A DNA stretch of 42,346 nt from a virus, in the IMG/VR virus record IMGVR_UViG_3300037140_000379, positions 1 to 42,346 of that record. One strand, 5' to 3'. Of the stretch, positions 15,269 through 24,662 are shown piece after piece. The position numbers and the translations under genes were made by a program. Each line of letters starts with the position of its first letter. Positions within the stretch are counted from its first letter, which is position 1. The notes under the pieces are model-generated. The model was not told the origin of the DNA. It searched no databases and was given only the letters and a program-made list of their open reading frames with translations.

Positions 15269-15946
15269 ATGGCGAGCTCCAACTTCGATTTTTCCGCCTC
15301 GATTCCGGAGCCGGTCCGGATTCTCGGGCTTGCGCTCCTACCGCTCTCGCTAGGCCGTTACCGACTGCTCAAACGCCTCGGCTGCGCCTTCGTGAGCGAC
15401 CCGCCTTTGCCAGTGCCGAAGGAGCCGGTGGCGCAAATGGAGTTTCTCCTGGGACACCTGCTGATCGGGGCGCTGATCTGTTCGATGCGGTGCGCGGAAG
15501 GGCTGGAGTTTCTCGAATCGCCGAAGGCGGCGCGCGAGTTGAAGCGGTGGGGCAAACGGATTCGGCGCGAGGCGCGGCGGGATCGCTATTTCAGCATCTA
15601 TGACAAAGCCGGCCTCTTCCGCCAATACCTCGATGTGGCGCATGAAGTCCCTTGGTACTGGAACCTGGAAGATACCGGCCCGGCGTCCGGGGCGGATTGG
15701 ACGGTAACGCTGGAGAATATGCTGCGGTCCGATCTTGGCTATACGCGGGAAGAGATCGAGGAGGCGCCATTGAAGAAAGCTTTGGAGGATGCCTACAAGC
15801 GCATGGAACGGATGGGGGCGATCCAGTTGATGACGCCGGCGGAAATCGAGCAGGTGAAAGCCGGCTTGGAAAGTAATCGGTCAGCAGTCATCAGTGAACA
15901 GTCTCCGGCCGCTCAACCCTCAACCCTCAACCCTCAACCACTCTAA
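15269..15946 (+). CDS. Putative tail assembly protein before the tape measure
   Basis: 225 residues. Helical, with RREARRDRYFSIYDKAGLFR and a C-terminal MTPAEIEQVKAGLESN helix. It occupies the place of tail-assembly chaperones (between tube and tape measure) but no slippery frameshift site is evident. The last 25 residues (SAVISEQSPAAQPSTLNPQP and on) are encoded by intergenic word repeats that have run into the frame. The stop TAA overlaps the tape-measure ATG as TAATG. Confidence 0.5.
   Translation: MASSNFDFSASIPEPVRILGLALLPLSLGRYRLLKRLGCAFVSDPPLPVPKEPVAQMEFLLGHLLIGALICSMRCAEGLEFLESPKAARELKRWGKRIRREARRDRYFSIYDKAGLFRQYLDVAHEVPWYWNLEDTGPASGADWTVTLENMLRSDLGYTREEIEEAPLKKALEDAYKRMERMGAIQLMTPAEIEQVKAGLESNRSAVISEQSPAAQPSTLNPQPL
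15880..15943. repeat. Word repeats at the 3' end of the tail-assembly gene
   Basis: CGGTCAGCAGTCATCAGTGA followed by CTCAACCCTCAACCCTCAAC iterations. Both are phrase-type repeats that here form the C-terminus of a protein. Confidence 0.75.
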
Positions 15947-17235
15947 TGGCCGGACTGAAACTGATGGCGGAATTGGGGCTGGACGGGACCGGCTTCGCGA
16001 CGGGATTGAAGCGGGCCGAGGGGCTGGCGATGGGGGCGACGCGGTCGATTGCCAATACATTGATCGGGATGGTGGGGATCGGGACGGTGGGGTTGGCGAT
16101 TCATAAGACGGTGGAGAGCGCGAGCGAGGTGGTGATCGCGTCGCAGCGGCTGGGGTTGGGTGTCCAGCAGCTCCAGGTGCTACGCCAGGCGGCGATCGCG
16201 GCCGGACAGGACTTTTCCTTGCTGATAAGGACCTTTGAGAAATTGGAGGTGGCGCGGAAGAAGGCCCTGACGCCGGGCCGAGAGAATGACAGCGATCGGC
16301 GGGCGTTCGCGCGCGTAGGCGTCAACCACGACATGCTGGAAAACCAGACTGCGGCGCAACTCTTTATGGGGCCGATGTCGAAGGCGTTCAAGGCCGGCAA
16401 TCAGGAGGATATGGTGACGGCCTTGAAACAGTTGGAATTGGCCCGGAATGAGTTTGGGGCAATGATTCCGGTGCTGAAGACGGATTTTGTCGAGCTATCG
16501 AAGAAGATGGGAGAGGCCGGGGCGATGATGGACACGCTCACGGCGGTGAAGCTGAAGAACCTCGGGAATGAGTTCCAATTGCTGGCGAAGATCATCACGA
16601 CGGTTTTGGGTCCGACTATCGTGCGGGTGAGCGAGTGGATTGCGCGGGCGACGTTTAAGGGGGGGAAGGCCGTGGCGGACATTGGAGGTTCAATGGGAGC
16701 AGGCACGGCCCATCAGGGGCCGCTGCGCGCGGCCTTTACCACCGCGATGATGCTCTTGTCCATTCCTGTAGCCGGAATCGTGGGGCCGATCTTCGGATCG
16801 GGCGCCGCCTACAAGATTTTTGATTCCGTGAGCAGGAAGACCGGCTACAGATGGGCGGCTGGGCAGGCCGGGGGCGCCGCTGCCAAAGCTCCCTGGGAAG
16901 CGGGCCAGAAGGAATACGAGGACATGCTGAGGCGGCTGGAGAAAGAAGCCTACGACTTGGAGCATCAGAAGCCTGACGGCGCGTTCAAGGGGGACCTGGC
17001 CAAATACAGCCCGAAGGCGTTCGAGACGCCGGGGGATAGCCTGGTGAAGATCGGGAACTTTCTGGGCGGGAGCCAGACGGCGCTGACACGGATGGCGGAG
17101 CAGCGGACGAATTACCTGCGGGTAATCGCCGCGGCGGTGACGCGGTCGGGTCCGGTGGCCGGACAAGGGCAGCAGAGTCGCATGATCCAGACGGCTCACA
17201 TGGCGGCGTTTGGGATGTTCATCCCGCATTTCTGA
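15946..17235 (+). CDS. Tail tape measure protein (short)
   Basis: 429 residues. Tape measures set tail length and pass into the host at infection. Here the N-terminus has the usual FATGLKRAEGLAMGATRSI helix, a hydrophobic GMVGIGTVGLAI segment, then ASEVVIASQRLGLGVQQLQV and long helices, with further hydrophobic stretches near 265-285 (MMLLSIPVAGIVGPIFG). At roughly 0.15 nm per residue the tail would be near 60 nm, which is short for a siphovirus. The C-terminal third is helical and charged. Confidence 0.75.
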   Translation: MAGLKLMAELGLDGTGFATGLKRAEGLAMGATRSIANTLIGMVGIGTVGLAIHKTVESASEVVIASQRLGLGVQQLQVLRQAAIAAGQDFSLLIRTFEKLEVARKKALTPGRENDSDRRAFARVGVNHDMLENQTAAQLFMGPMSKAFKAGNQEDMVTALKQLELARNEFGAMIPVLKTDFVELSKKMGEAGAMMDTLTAVKLKNLGNEFQLLAKIITTVLGPTIVRVSEWIARATFKGGKAVADIGGSMGAGTAHQGPLRAAFTTAMMLLSIPVAGIVGPIFGSGAAYKIFDSVSRKTGYRWAAGQAGGAAAKAPWEAGQKEYEDMLRRLEKEAYDLEHQKPDGAFKGDLAKYSPKAFETPGDSLVKIGNFLGGSQTALTRMAEQRTNYLRVIAAAVTRSGPVAGQGQQSRMIQTAHMAAFGMFIPHF

Positions 17236-17239
17236 TTTT

Positions 17240-18124
17240 ATGCCACGGCAAATTAATGGTTGGCTCGGGGCGTTCGCCCAGCCAGGACACTGGGGGCGGA
17301 ATGAGAGCGGGAACTTTTGGATTCAGGCCTGGGAAGGGGACTACAACTCGATTCAGTTGCTGGCCGAGAACGTGGCCAGCGTGCTGGGACTGGTATATGA
17401 GGTGACGGAATCCTTCGGCAAGTTCCGGATCGAGGTTCATTACCCGTGGAGCAATCTGCCGAATGCGGCGCAGACGGACATGGTGGTGAAGTGGGAGCTG
17501 TTCAGCGCGACCAGCGAAAAGGATTTGCTGGAGGCGCAAGTCGAGGTGCCGGACCTGATCGGGATACTGACGCAGGATCAAATCCGGCAGATCCGGCACT
17601 TTGTTTATGACAAGCCGACGACGCTGCAGACCGACCCGAATAACTCGGCACTGACGCTGCCGAGCTTGCAGCCGATCGTGGACGCGGATTTTCTGCCGCC
17701 ACTGGTGCCGGGGGTGGATCTATGGGGTAAGACGACGAACGCGCCGAACGCGCATCAGGCGACGGTCGTGTATAACCTGATGATGAAGGGGGTGACGAGC
17801 CATCCGGTGGAGCAGCCGATTCTGCGGCGGACGATGATTACGTCGCAGCATTACGCGGTGGCGCTGGCGCTGGTGAACGTGCGGAAGATCATTTCGACGG
17901 CCAGCCTGATCAGCCTGGAGAACATATCGAGCGACTCGCTATTTTACAATCCGGACAACGGGCAGCTCCTGCTGCCGAATGACGTAAGCACGTATGACAA
18001 TCTGGCTTATGGCTGGTACAAGGGCTTCCCGACCGTGCAGGAGATTGCGTTGCTGAAGTACAGCATTGTTCAGGAGTGGAAGTATGGGTTGTGGACCACG
18101 CTGGTTTGGAATACGCCGCTTTAG
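17240..18124 (+). CDS. Distal tail/baseplate-type protein, unknown
   Basis: 294 residues from the ATG at 17240. It begins MPRQINGWLGAFAQPGHWGR and has many aromatic residues and beta strands, with IQLLAENVASVLGLVYEVTE early on. It follows the tape measure, where distal tail or tail-tip proteins are encoded. No family signature seen. Confidence 0.5.
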   Translation: MPRQINGWLGAFAQPGHWGRNESGNFWIQAWEGDYNSIQLLAENVASVLGLVYEVTESFGKFRIEVHYPWSNLPNAAQTDMVVKWELFSATSEKDLLEAQVEVPDLIGILTQDQIRQIRHFVYDKPTTLQTDPNNSALTLPSLQPIVDADFLPPLVPGVDLWGKTTNAPNAHQATVVYNLMMKGVTSHPVEQPILRRTMITSQHYAVALALVNVRKIISTASLISLENISSDSLFYNPDNGQLLLPNDVSTYDNLAYGWYKGFPTVQEIALLKYSIVQEWKYGLWTTLVWNTPL

Positions 18125-18162
18125 CAAATGCTGAAAAGCTGAAATGCTGAAATGCTGAAATT
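18125..18162. repeat. GAAATGCTGAAATGCTGAAA word repeat
   Basis: Iterations of GCTGAAAT fill the gap before the next start; another phrase-type intergenic repeat. Confidence 0.75.
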
Positions 18163-18987
18163 GTGAACTTGCCGAATCCGATGTCGGGGCCGGGGCCGCT
18201 GGCACACTGGCTGAATAAGCTGCGGGAGTTTTGCCACTGGACGCAGTTGGTTTCGGGGCCGGGATACCGAGTGAAACAGTTGCAAGGGGGGCGGATGATT
18301 GAGTGGGTGCAGCAGGGGGGCGGTGGGAGCGGGACGGCGGCGCCGTCGCAGACGCCGCTGCGATTGATGACGCTGGTGTCGTTTGCGTTCAATTACTTGG
18401 TTTGCCGGCCGGACCTGGGGGCAAGCGATGGATCGCAGGACGTGAAAGTGGCGCTGCAGCCGGAGTTGCGGGATACGATTTTGACTCAGACGGTTGCGGG
18501 GGAGGCTTGGGTCTATTCGGCTTACAGCGGCTCGATCCAACAGCGGACGGCGACGCTGGGGAGCGTTGTGGAGATTGAATACATCACGCCGCGGTTTGTG
18601 GCGGGGGATCGGATTCCGGTTTGGGCTTGCGCGAATACGGGGATCAAGACGGATGGATCGGGGAGCTTGACGATTGGCGGAGGCACGGTGGCATCCGGGG
18701 GGACGGGCTATGCGGTGAGCAATGTTTTGACGGTGGCGGGCGGGACGCTGGCCGGGAGCGCAACGGCGGCGACTTTGACCGTGACGGCGATCGGAGCTGG
18801 GGGAGCCATCACGGCCGTAGCGGTGGCGTCGGCCGGGGGATATAGCGTGTTGCCGCCTTCGCCGAATGTGGTGACCGGCGGCAGCGGGGCAGGGGCGAGC
18901 ATCAAACTGAATGGTGACGCGCCGATGGCGCTGCTGGCAATCACGGGCAGAGAATGGGCCGCGGAATATGTCGCACCAGTTTCTTGA
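18163..18987 (+). CDS. Tail protein with glycine-rich beta repeat
   Basis: 274 residues from GTG at 18163 (an ATG at 18181 is an alternative start). The N-terminal 50 residues are helical and basic. Residues 160-265 form a phage-type glycine-rich beta repeat: ASGGTGYAVSNVLTVAGG, then ATLTVTAIGAGGAITAVAVA and SAGGYSVLPPSPNVVTGGSG. I know this module from fibre and tip-attachment proteins, where it trimerises or decorates. The last 20 bases overlap the next gene. Confidence 0.6.
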   Translation: MNLPNPMSGPGPLAHWLNKLREFCHWTQLVSGPGYRVKQLQGGRMIEWVQQGGGGSGTAAPSQTPLRLMTLVSFAFNYLVCRPDLGASDGSQDVKVALQPELRDTILTQTVAGEAWVYSAYSGSIQQRTATLGSVVEIEYITPRFVAGDRIPVWACANTGIKTDGSGSLTIGGGTVASGGTGYAVSNVLTVAGGTLAGSATAATLTVTAIGAGGAITAVAVASAGGYSVLPPSPNVVTGGSGAGASIKLNGDAPMALLAITGREWAAEYVAPVS

Positions 18988-20347
18988 GGGTCGGGCACAC
19001 GAGTTTGAGGAGTCGCGGGCGCATCAGCGCAATGCGGGGGCGGGCTCGGTGCCGATAGAGCCGCCGGATACCTATTGGGTGCGCCGGGTGATCGGGCAAC
19101 ATGACGTGGTGGGTTTCCCGCCGTTCAATTCCAATATCTGTCAGAGCGGAAGCGACAATTATCCGGGCGACCCGTTTATTGGCCCGTCCACGATGAACGC
19201 GTTTGTGGAGGGGATGAAGAATTCGCTGTTTCGTGACCACATGTCAATTGGCGGACCGGACACTAATTCGCCGGCGAGATATCTAACGGCGCAGTACCTC
19301 ATGAAGATCACCTTCAGCACGGTGGCCGGCGGAGTGGGAAATTCCTACTGGATACGTCGCACTGTCAATATTCATCCTCACGTTGGCGGCGCCCCGGGCG
19401 GCCTTGTCTGGAAAGATTTAGAGGAGTGGAATGCCAACGAGGGGCCAGATGGTCCGTATGTTCCGCTTTACCAGAGGAAATTGAATCAAGATGGAACTTA
19501 TACGGACTGGGGTGCGGAGGTTTCACCTTATGCAATATTCTACACCAACATTCCTGAGTCATCCGACTTTACCAGCCATGCTTTTGGGCCATTTGAAACG
19601 AACCGCAGCGCGATGATTGACGCTAGCCATGGCACGTTCTCAGAAACGCTGGTTTGGTATTACTACGGCGACCCCCTACACACCGACGGTTCGGTTTACG
19701 GGCAGGCCCAGATGGATATAAGCTACGACCTGAAAGACCCCGCCACGCCGGCGGACCAGCAGGCCCAAATCCTGTGCAACATGGTTGATCTGCTGAACCG
19801 CGATTCAAAGTACTGGATACCCAACGAAGATACCGGAGTTTACCGGGAGCTGAACGACACCGAGACGTTGCTGCTGACCTGGGTGAGGCCGATCGTGGAT
19901 GTGAGCGGGATTGATTTCACGCCGCTATCACCGAGCGGCACAAGCAATCTTGGTGATGGGGCGCCGTGGTTCGACGCCAATGCGAATTACCCGGACTATC
20001 CGCCGGCTTGGGTTTCCGGCACGCCCAGCGACTGGTGTTTGCAGGTCAGCGAGTTTTTGAACCTCTATGGCACCGGCTACGATCCGGGCGTGGCGACCGC
20101 GATGAAGACGCTGGTGGTGCTACCGGCGGGCACTTACCGCAAACGGCTGATAAATGAAATTATCCCGGTGCCCAATAGCCTGCCGCCCGACCCAACCGGT
20201 TTAACCACTCCCGACAACAGCGTGGCGCTTACCAGTTCCGGGCCGTTTGACGTGGCCTTTACGGTCACCGGCACTTACAACCTGGAGTACTACCCCGGCT
20301 CGAGCCCAGGGGGGACTTCGATTGAGACGGTGCCTTCGTCTTTTTGA
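18968..20347 (+). CDS. Virion protein, unknown (tail tip or fibre assembly)
   Basis: 459 residues from the ATG at 18968. No signal peptide. Rich in Asp, Pro, Tyr and Trp, with DTYWVRRVIGQHDVVGFPPF near the start and a long run of turn-prone sequence. The last 70 residues look Ig-like (SGPFDVAFTVTGTYNLEYYP). Unknown family, in the tip/fibre cluster. Its codons in 19250-19700 look less GC-biased than its ends. Confidence 0.5.
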   Translation: MSHQFLEGRAHEFEESRAHQRNAGAGSVPIEPPDTYWVRRVIGQHDVVGFPPFNSNICQSGSDNYPGDPFIGPSTMNAFVEGMKNSLFRDHMSIGGPDTNSPARYLTAQYLMKITFSTVAGGVGNSYWIRRTVNIHPHVGGAPGGLVWKDLEEWNANEGPDGPYVPLYQRKLNQDGTYTDWGAEVSPYAIFYTNIPESSDFTSHAFGPFETNRSAMIDASHGTFSETLVWYYYGDPLHTDGSVYGQAQMDISYDLKDPATPADQQAQILCNMVDLLNRDSKYWIPNEDTGVYRELNDTETLLLTWVRPIVDVSGIDFTPLSPSGTSNLGDGAPWFDANANYPDYPPAWVSGTPSDWCLQVSEFLNLYGTGYDPGVATAMKTLVVLPAGTYRKRLINEIIPVPNSLPPDPTGLTTPDNSVALTSSGPFDVAFTVTGTYNLEYYPGSSPGGTSIETVPSSF

Positions 20348-20353
20348 TCGGTG

Positions 20354-20377
20354 AAGCGGACAGGATGTCCGCGCGCC
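20354..20377. repeat. Dispersed palindromic repeat R1
   Basis: AAGCGGACAGGATGTCCGCG plus CGCC, 26 bases before the fibre start. Confidence 0.85.
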
Positions 20378-20403
20378 GGGGCATTGACAGGGGGGGGCTG
20401 TTG

Positions 20404-21777
20404 ATGAAACGAATTTTGCTGGCCCTGGCGGTCCTGGGGCTCCCCTGGCTCGCGCTCGGGCAATCGAATGTGGTGGTGGGTTCATACGCGGATTTCGGTC
20501 AGAATCCGCAGACTGGGCGCCGGCTCTATATGTATCCGCTCTGGCTGCCGAGCGTGAGTCCGAGTGGGATCACCACGCTGGACCGGCGGACGCTGGTAAC
20601 GGATGCGGTGACGGGCCAGGCGAGCACGGCGAACGTGCTGGCGGGGCTTTACCGCGGGGAGTTCCAAGGGACATGGCAGCCGACGACAAACTGGTTCACG
20701 ATCCCGGCGACCAACGGGACGATTTACCTGAGCAACTGCGTCGCGAGCAGCTATGTGCTGGCGGGCTCGACGATCCCGGCATATTCGCAGCCGCAGGCGG
20801 ATGCGCGGTTTGCGCTGATTGGGAGCGGCGTTGGCAGCACGGGGGGCGTTTCCGTAGTCGGGAGCGGGCCGATTGCGGTGGCCACGTCGAATGGTGTGGC
20901 TACGGTCCGCCTACTGCCCGACCCGATCTTCTTTTCCACGCTGACCTTAGCGACCAATGAAGACGCGACGGCCCCCGAAATGCTGTTCGCACCGATGGAC
21001 CTGCATAATTCTTACGGGTCAATCTATTATGACGGAACCAATTTCTATATTTCCAGCCATCTTGTCTCTGATTTCAAAGGCACGTTCAGCGGGGATGGTG
21101 CCGGGCTAACGAATCTTTCAGGCGGCGCCGGAACGAATTACACGGCCGGCAATGGCATCGTAATCACGGGGAACAGCATCGCGCTTTATTCGGCCCCGAC
21201 GATTTCCGGCTTCGTGAATGACCAGAACACGGTGGAGATTGGGGCGACGGTGTCCAGCACGGTGCTGACATGGACACTGGCCGGCGGTTCGATTGCGGGA
21301 CAGTCCATGAATCAGGGCATAGGCGCTATGTCCACGTCGCTGCGGACCACCAATGACACGGCCAGCTATTCAACCGGGCGCACCTACACCTTGACCGTGA
21401 CGGACGGAACCACGACGAACACGGCCAGCACGAGCGTCGCATTCGAGAATAAGCGTTACTGGGGGGTGAACGCCGCAACGAACTTGTCGGACGCGCAGAT
21501 CAGGTCGCTGACCAACGGCCTGACCACCGCACTGTCTCAGGAGTTCGCCACCGGCTACCAGAAGGCCGCTTTCGTCGTTTCACCATCCGCGCAGTATTTC
21601 TACTACGTGTTCCCGGACGCGTGGGGATCGGCATCGTTTTTCGATCCCTTGCAGGACACGTCCTTTGCGCTGTCGGCAACGCGGGATTTCGTGAACGGCT
21701 CCGGGAACCACACCACAAACAAAATCTACCGTTCCAGCACTCCACTGACGGGCACCTATACCATTTCCGTACAATGA
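20404..21777 (+). CDS. Tail fibre protein with Sec signal peptide
   Basis: 457 residues from the ATG at 20404; the longer frame upstream reads through R1. MKRILLALAVLGLPWLALGQ is a Sec signal. Next come a beta/fibre shaft with ADARFALIGSGVGSTGG and the fibre motif GTFSGDGAGLTNLSGGAG, then a C-terminal phage-fibre domain (KRYWGVNAATNLSDAQIRSL ... YFYYVFPDAWGSASFF ... NKIYRSSTPLTGTYTISV), common at the end of receptor-binding fibres. A signal peptide on a cytoplasm-assembled fibre is odd. The stop overlaps the next start as ATGA. Confidence 0.75.
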   Translation: MKRILLALAVLGLPWLALGQSNVVVGSYADFGQNPQTGRRLYMYPLWLPSVSPSGITTLDRRTLVTDAVTGQASTANVLAGLYRGEFQGTWQPTTNWFTIPATNGTIYLSNCVASSYVLAGSTIPAYSQPQADARFALIGSGVGSTGGVSVVGSGPIAVATSNGVATVRLLPDPIFFSTLTLATNEDATAPEMLFAPMDLHNSYGSIYYDGTNFYISSHLVSDFKGTFSGDGAGLTNLSGGAGTNYTAGNGIVITGNSIALYSAPTISGFVNDQNTVEIGATVSSTVLTWTLAGGSIAGQSMNQGIGAMSTSLRTTNDTASYSTGRTYTLTVTDGTTTNTASTSVAFENKRYWGVNAATNLSDAQIRSLTNGLTTALSQEFATGYQKAAFVVSPSAQYFYYVFPDAWGSASFFDPLQDTSFALSATRDFVNGSGNHTTNKIYRSSTPLTGTYTISVQ

Positions 21778-24662
21778 AAACACTATTCAGCATCCTGTTC
21801 GCATTCGGCCTCGCTGCTTGCAGCTTCGCGGCTGCAACTCAGGGCACCATCGTTACGTCGCCGGTGACCGTCGGGGACCCGGTGAACCTGAACAATTTCG
21901 GTTCGGGCAACACCAAGGAGATTGTTGGCGGCCCGAAGCAAGTCACCACCACGAACGACATGAACGCGTTGCCGGCGGCGCTGCTGACCGTGGGCACCAC
22001 CTGCTACGTGACGGGCGAAACTAATGAATATCGCTATCTGGGCGGCGGGGTGTGGTCACTCGTTGCTACGGGCACAGGGACAAACACCTTTACCCTAACG
22101 GCGGCTGGGGTGTCCGCAGTGGGCGGGGTGACGAATGGGCAGCCGGTCTTTAACGTGGGGGCATTGCACCTGCCATACACCAACGCTCCCGGCCTAGCGA
22201 CGGATAACAACGGCAACGTCATCGTTGGCACGGGTGGCGGCGGCAATGCGACCAACGCGGTGACCAACGTTGTGAGCGCGATACCCGGCATGGTTTCGCA
22301 AGTTGGCGGCACGGCCACAATCGGCGTGTGGCTCACCAACATTTTTGGGAAAAGCATCATCAGCGCTCAGGAATGTGGTGCGGTAGGAGATGGTACCCAC
22401 AACGATGCGCCAGCCATGAAACTTGCCATATCGAGGGCGGCGTCAATTTTTGGCGGAGGGACGATTGTGTGCGCAAATGGAACTTATCTTTGCAACGATG
22501 CTTTCACCCAAATAGGTGCCACTGGTGGATACGCAGAACTGCCAATGCCCGACGTGGATTTCGCCACTTTGGCCCCGATCAGCATAAGGATTTGCGGGGT
22601 AAATCCCGCACCGGAGATTGCGGGTAACATAACGTCCACGAATGGGGCGATCTTCATTTGCACCAACACACCGCCCAACGCGCCGTCTTGCTTCATTGGC
22701 TTTCCAAGACCGAATGGGAGCCTCTTCGGTCATTCCGGCGTTGATCTTTACCTTCAAGATGTTCTGTTCCGAACCTCCCAGGACCCGAAATTTAATGGCA
22801 TTGATGGCAGCTATTTAAGCTCCATGATGCTGAATGGGGTTAATGTGGATACCACCACTAACTACCTAAATCTTCATCAGCCCACAAATGGGGCATACGG
22901 CGTGATTATGCCGCTGGTGAACAATGGGGCTCGGAGCATGATGAAGAGCGTTTCTGTGATGGGATTCGGAACCGGCATTAGCTTTAGTGAGTTTTGTGGG
23001 GCAGACGTTGTGCGGACGTTTTGCTGTCACATCGGCTACGCCGTGCCGGGTTCTTTCTATGGTATGGAGGTGGGCAGCCTTTCTTCACAGTGGAACAATA
23101 TAGATATGATGGCCACTGGCACGAATACATCCACCGCACCCTATCAGCCCATAGAAATCCATATGTTCAACATTGAGCATGGCAACGGGACGCTGGCCTG
23201 GACAACCAATCAGAATGAGTTCGTTGATCCTAATGGTTACCTGTTCGCAAAGATAAATTATTTGAGTTGCACAGCCGGGACCTACAGTTATGCCCGCAAT
23301 AATGTTGGATGCGCCAACGCTGAATTTCGCAACATGGCGCTCAAGATGACCGATCCGTATGGTGGTCATGTTTACAACCTGGAATCGTTTTTCAATTCCA
23401 CCAATTCTCCAAGCGCCGGCACGGCTCCAATCTTCGACGGGAGCAGGTTTTACTTTGGGGCAGTTGGAGGCGTTGGCTCCGGTGGCCTGACGAGTTTCAA
23501 TGGCCGGACAGTCAGCAACGCGGTGTTGACGGCGGCGGATGTGGCGACGAACCTGCCGAGCAACGTGGTCACGCAATATTCGTCGAGCATCACCATTAGC
23601 AATTCAGCGCTACCTATGCTTTCATTTGTCGCGCATGACAGTTTCTTCGGAACAAACTCTGGCGAGTTATACTTAAGCGCAAATGGGTTGACCTTGGGAG
23701 CAACGAACGGCTGGACGGAAATATCCGGGGCGCTGGTGGTGGATGGCCCCCAGACTAATGTGTTTCCGATTTATGCGAATCTGGTAGGCGGAGCGACGGT
23801 GGCGACGAATGTCGTTGCGGGAGGCAATGTCGTCAGCAGTAATGCGACTTTCTCTGGCAACGTCGGCATCGGGACGACGGCGCCTGCACAGAAGTTAGAT
23901 GTTAATGGAGTTATAACTTTACAAGATGGTGGTAGTAGAACATGGCCAGCGGGAATTGTTACAGAAAATAATGCAAAAGCTATTGATTTTGGTGTCAATG
24001 ACGGAACATCAAATAGATTTGGACCATATCAGATTAGCCAACAGGGCGGATTTATGAGGGTTACAACAGACAATGGGACTGGTTCACTTTTTCAGTTTCT
24101 TGGCAGGTCCGGAGGGATAGCAAGCGATGCAGCGATTTTAATGTCTTTGACGATTAATGGTTATTTAGGTATTGGCACGACTTCGCCAGGAAATAATTTA
24201 CCGACTGGATTTACAACTCACGATGGAGCGTATAACGATCTTATAAAAGTTCAGTCAAAAACCGTGAACGCCGCAAGTGGCATGTTGTTAAGGAATAATA
24301 ATGATACTTTAGGTTTTGATTTATGGAACGATGCATATAACGGGGCGTCATACATTGACGATCGTTGGAATGATAGTAGAAGTACTCTCAACTTTAGGAT
24401 GAAGACAGCGGGGACTGCCGTGAATGCCATGACGATTTTGAGTTCCGGCAACGTCGGCATCGGCACGACGGTTCCCGGCAACAAACTTTCGGTGAATGGG
24501 GACATTGGGGCAATGACTATCGTTTTAACGAACGCTCCGATTCTGCTGGCTACTAACGCTACTCCATCGGGAGTGACTTGGGGTGTTACTGTGCCAGATG
24601 TTTGGTTTGTTGTGACCAATAACGTCACCCGCTATATGGTGCCGGGTTGGATCAACCACTAA
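21774..24662 (+). CDS. Tailspike: pectin-lyase-like beta-helix plus fibre repeats
   Basis: 962 residues. Signal peptide MKTLFSILFAFGLAACSFAA. Residues about 190-590 begin with ECGAVGDGTHNDAPAMKLAI, the classic start of pectate-lyase-3/tailspike beta-helices that bind and often cut capsule polysaccharide. After it come three GIGTT motifs (near 695, 800 and 892) typical of fibre shafts. The segment between the first and third (23880-24440) is strikingly AT-rich with different codon use and is flanked by near-identical repeats, suggesting a swapped receptor-binding cassette. Catalytic residues cannot be assigned by eye. Confidence 0.75.
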   Translation: MKTLFSILFAFGLAACSFAAATQGTIVTSPVTVGDPVNLNNFGSGNTKEIVGGPKQVTTTNDMNALPAALLTVGTTCYVTGETNEYRYLGGGVWSLVATGTGTNTFTLTAAGVSAVGGVTNGQPVFNVGALHLPYTNAPGLATDNNGNVIVGTGGGGNATNAVTNVVSAIPGMVSQVGGTATIGVWLTNIFGKSIISAQECGAVGDGTHNDAPAMKLAISRAASIFGGGTIVCANGTYLCNDAFTQIGATGGYAELPMPDVDFATLAPISIRICGVNPAPEIAGNITSTNGAIFICTNTPPNAPSCFIGFPRPNGSLFGHSGVDLYLQDVLFRTSQDPKFNGIDGSYLSSMMLNGVNVDTTTNYLNLHQPTNGAYGVIMPLVNNGARSMMKSVSVMGFGTGISFSEFCGADVVRTFCCHIGYAVPGSFYGMEVGSLSSQWNNIDMMATGTNTSTAPYQPIEIHMFNIEHGNGTLAWTTNQNEFVDPNGYLFAKINYLSCTAGTYSYARNNVGCANAEFRNMALKMTDPYGGHVYNLESFFNSTNSPSAGTAPIFDGSRFYFGAVGGVGSGGLTSFNGRTVSNAVLTAADVATNLPSNVVTQYSSSITISNSALPMLSFVAHDSFFGTNSGELYLSANGLTLGATNGWTEISGALVVDGPQTNVFPIYANLVGGATVATNVVAGGNVVSSNATFSGNVGIGTTAPAQKLDVNGVITLQDGGSRTWPAGIVTENNAKAIDFGVNDGTSNRFGPYQISQQGGFMRVTTDNGTGSLFQFLGRSGGIASDAAILMSLTINGYLGIGTTSPGNNLPTGFTTHDGAYNDLIKVQSKTVNAASGMLLRNNNDTLGFDLWNDAYNGASYIDDRWNDSRSTLNFRMKTAGTAVNAMTILSSGNVGIGTTVPGNKLSVNGDIGAMTIVLTNAPILLATNATPSGVTWGVTVPDVWFVVTNNVTRYMVPGWINH
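23856..24463 (+). repeat. Repeat-flanked AT-rich cassette within the tailspike
   Basis: GGCAACGTCGGCATCGG at 23856-23872 recurs at 24447-24463, 591 bp (197 codons) apart and in frame. The DNA between is much richer in A and T than the rest of the gene. Confidence 0.8.

Noticed and set aside
23880-24440. Separate inserted gene within the tailspike
   Set aside because: The frame is continuous with the spike and the content is fibre-like, so it is a domain cassette, not an independent gene.
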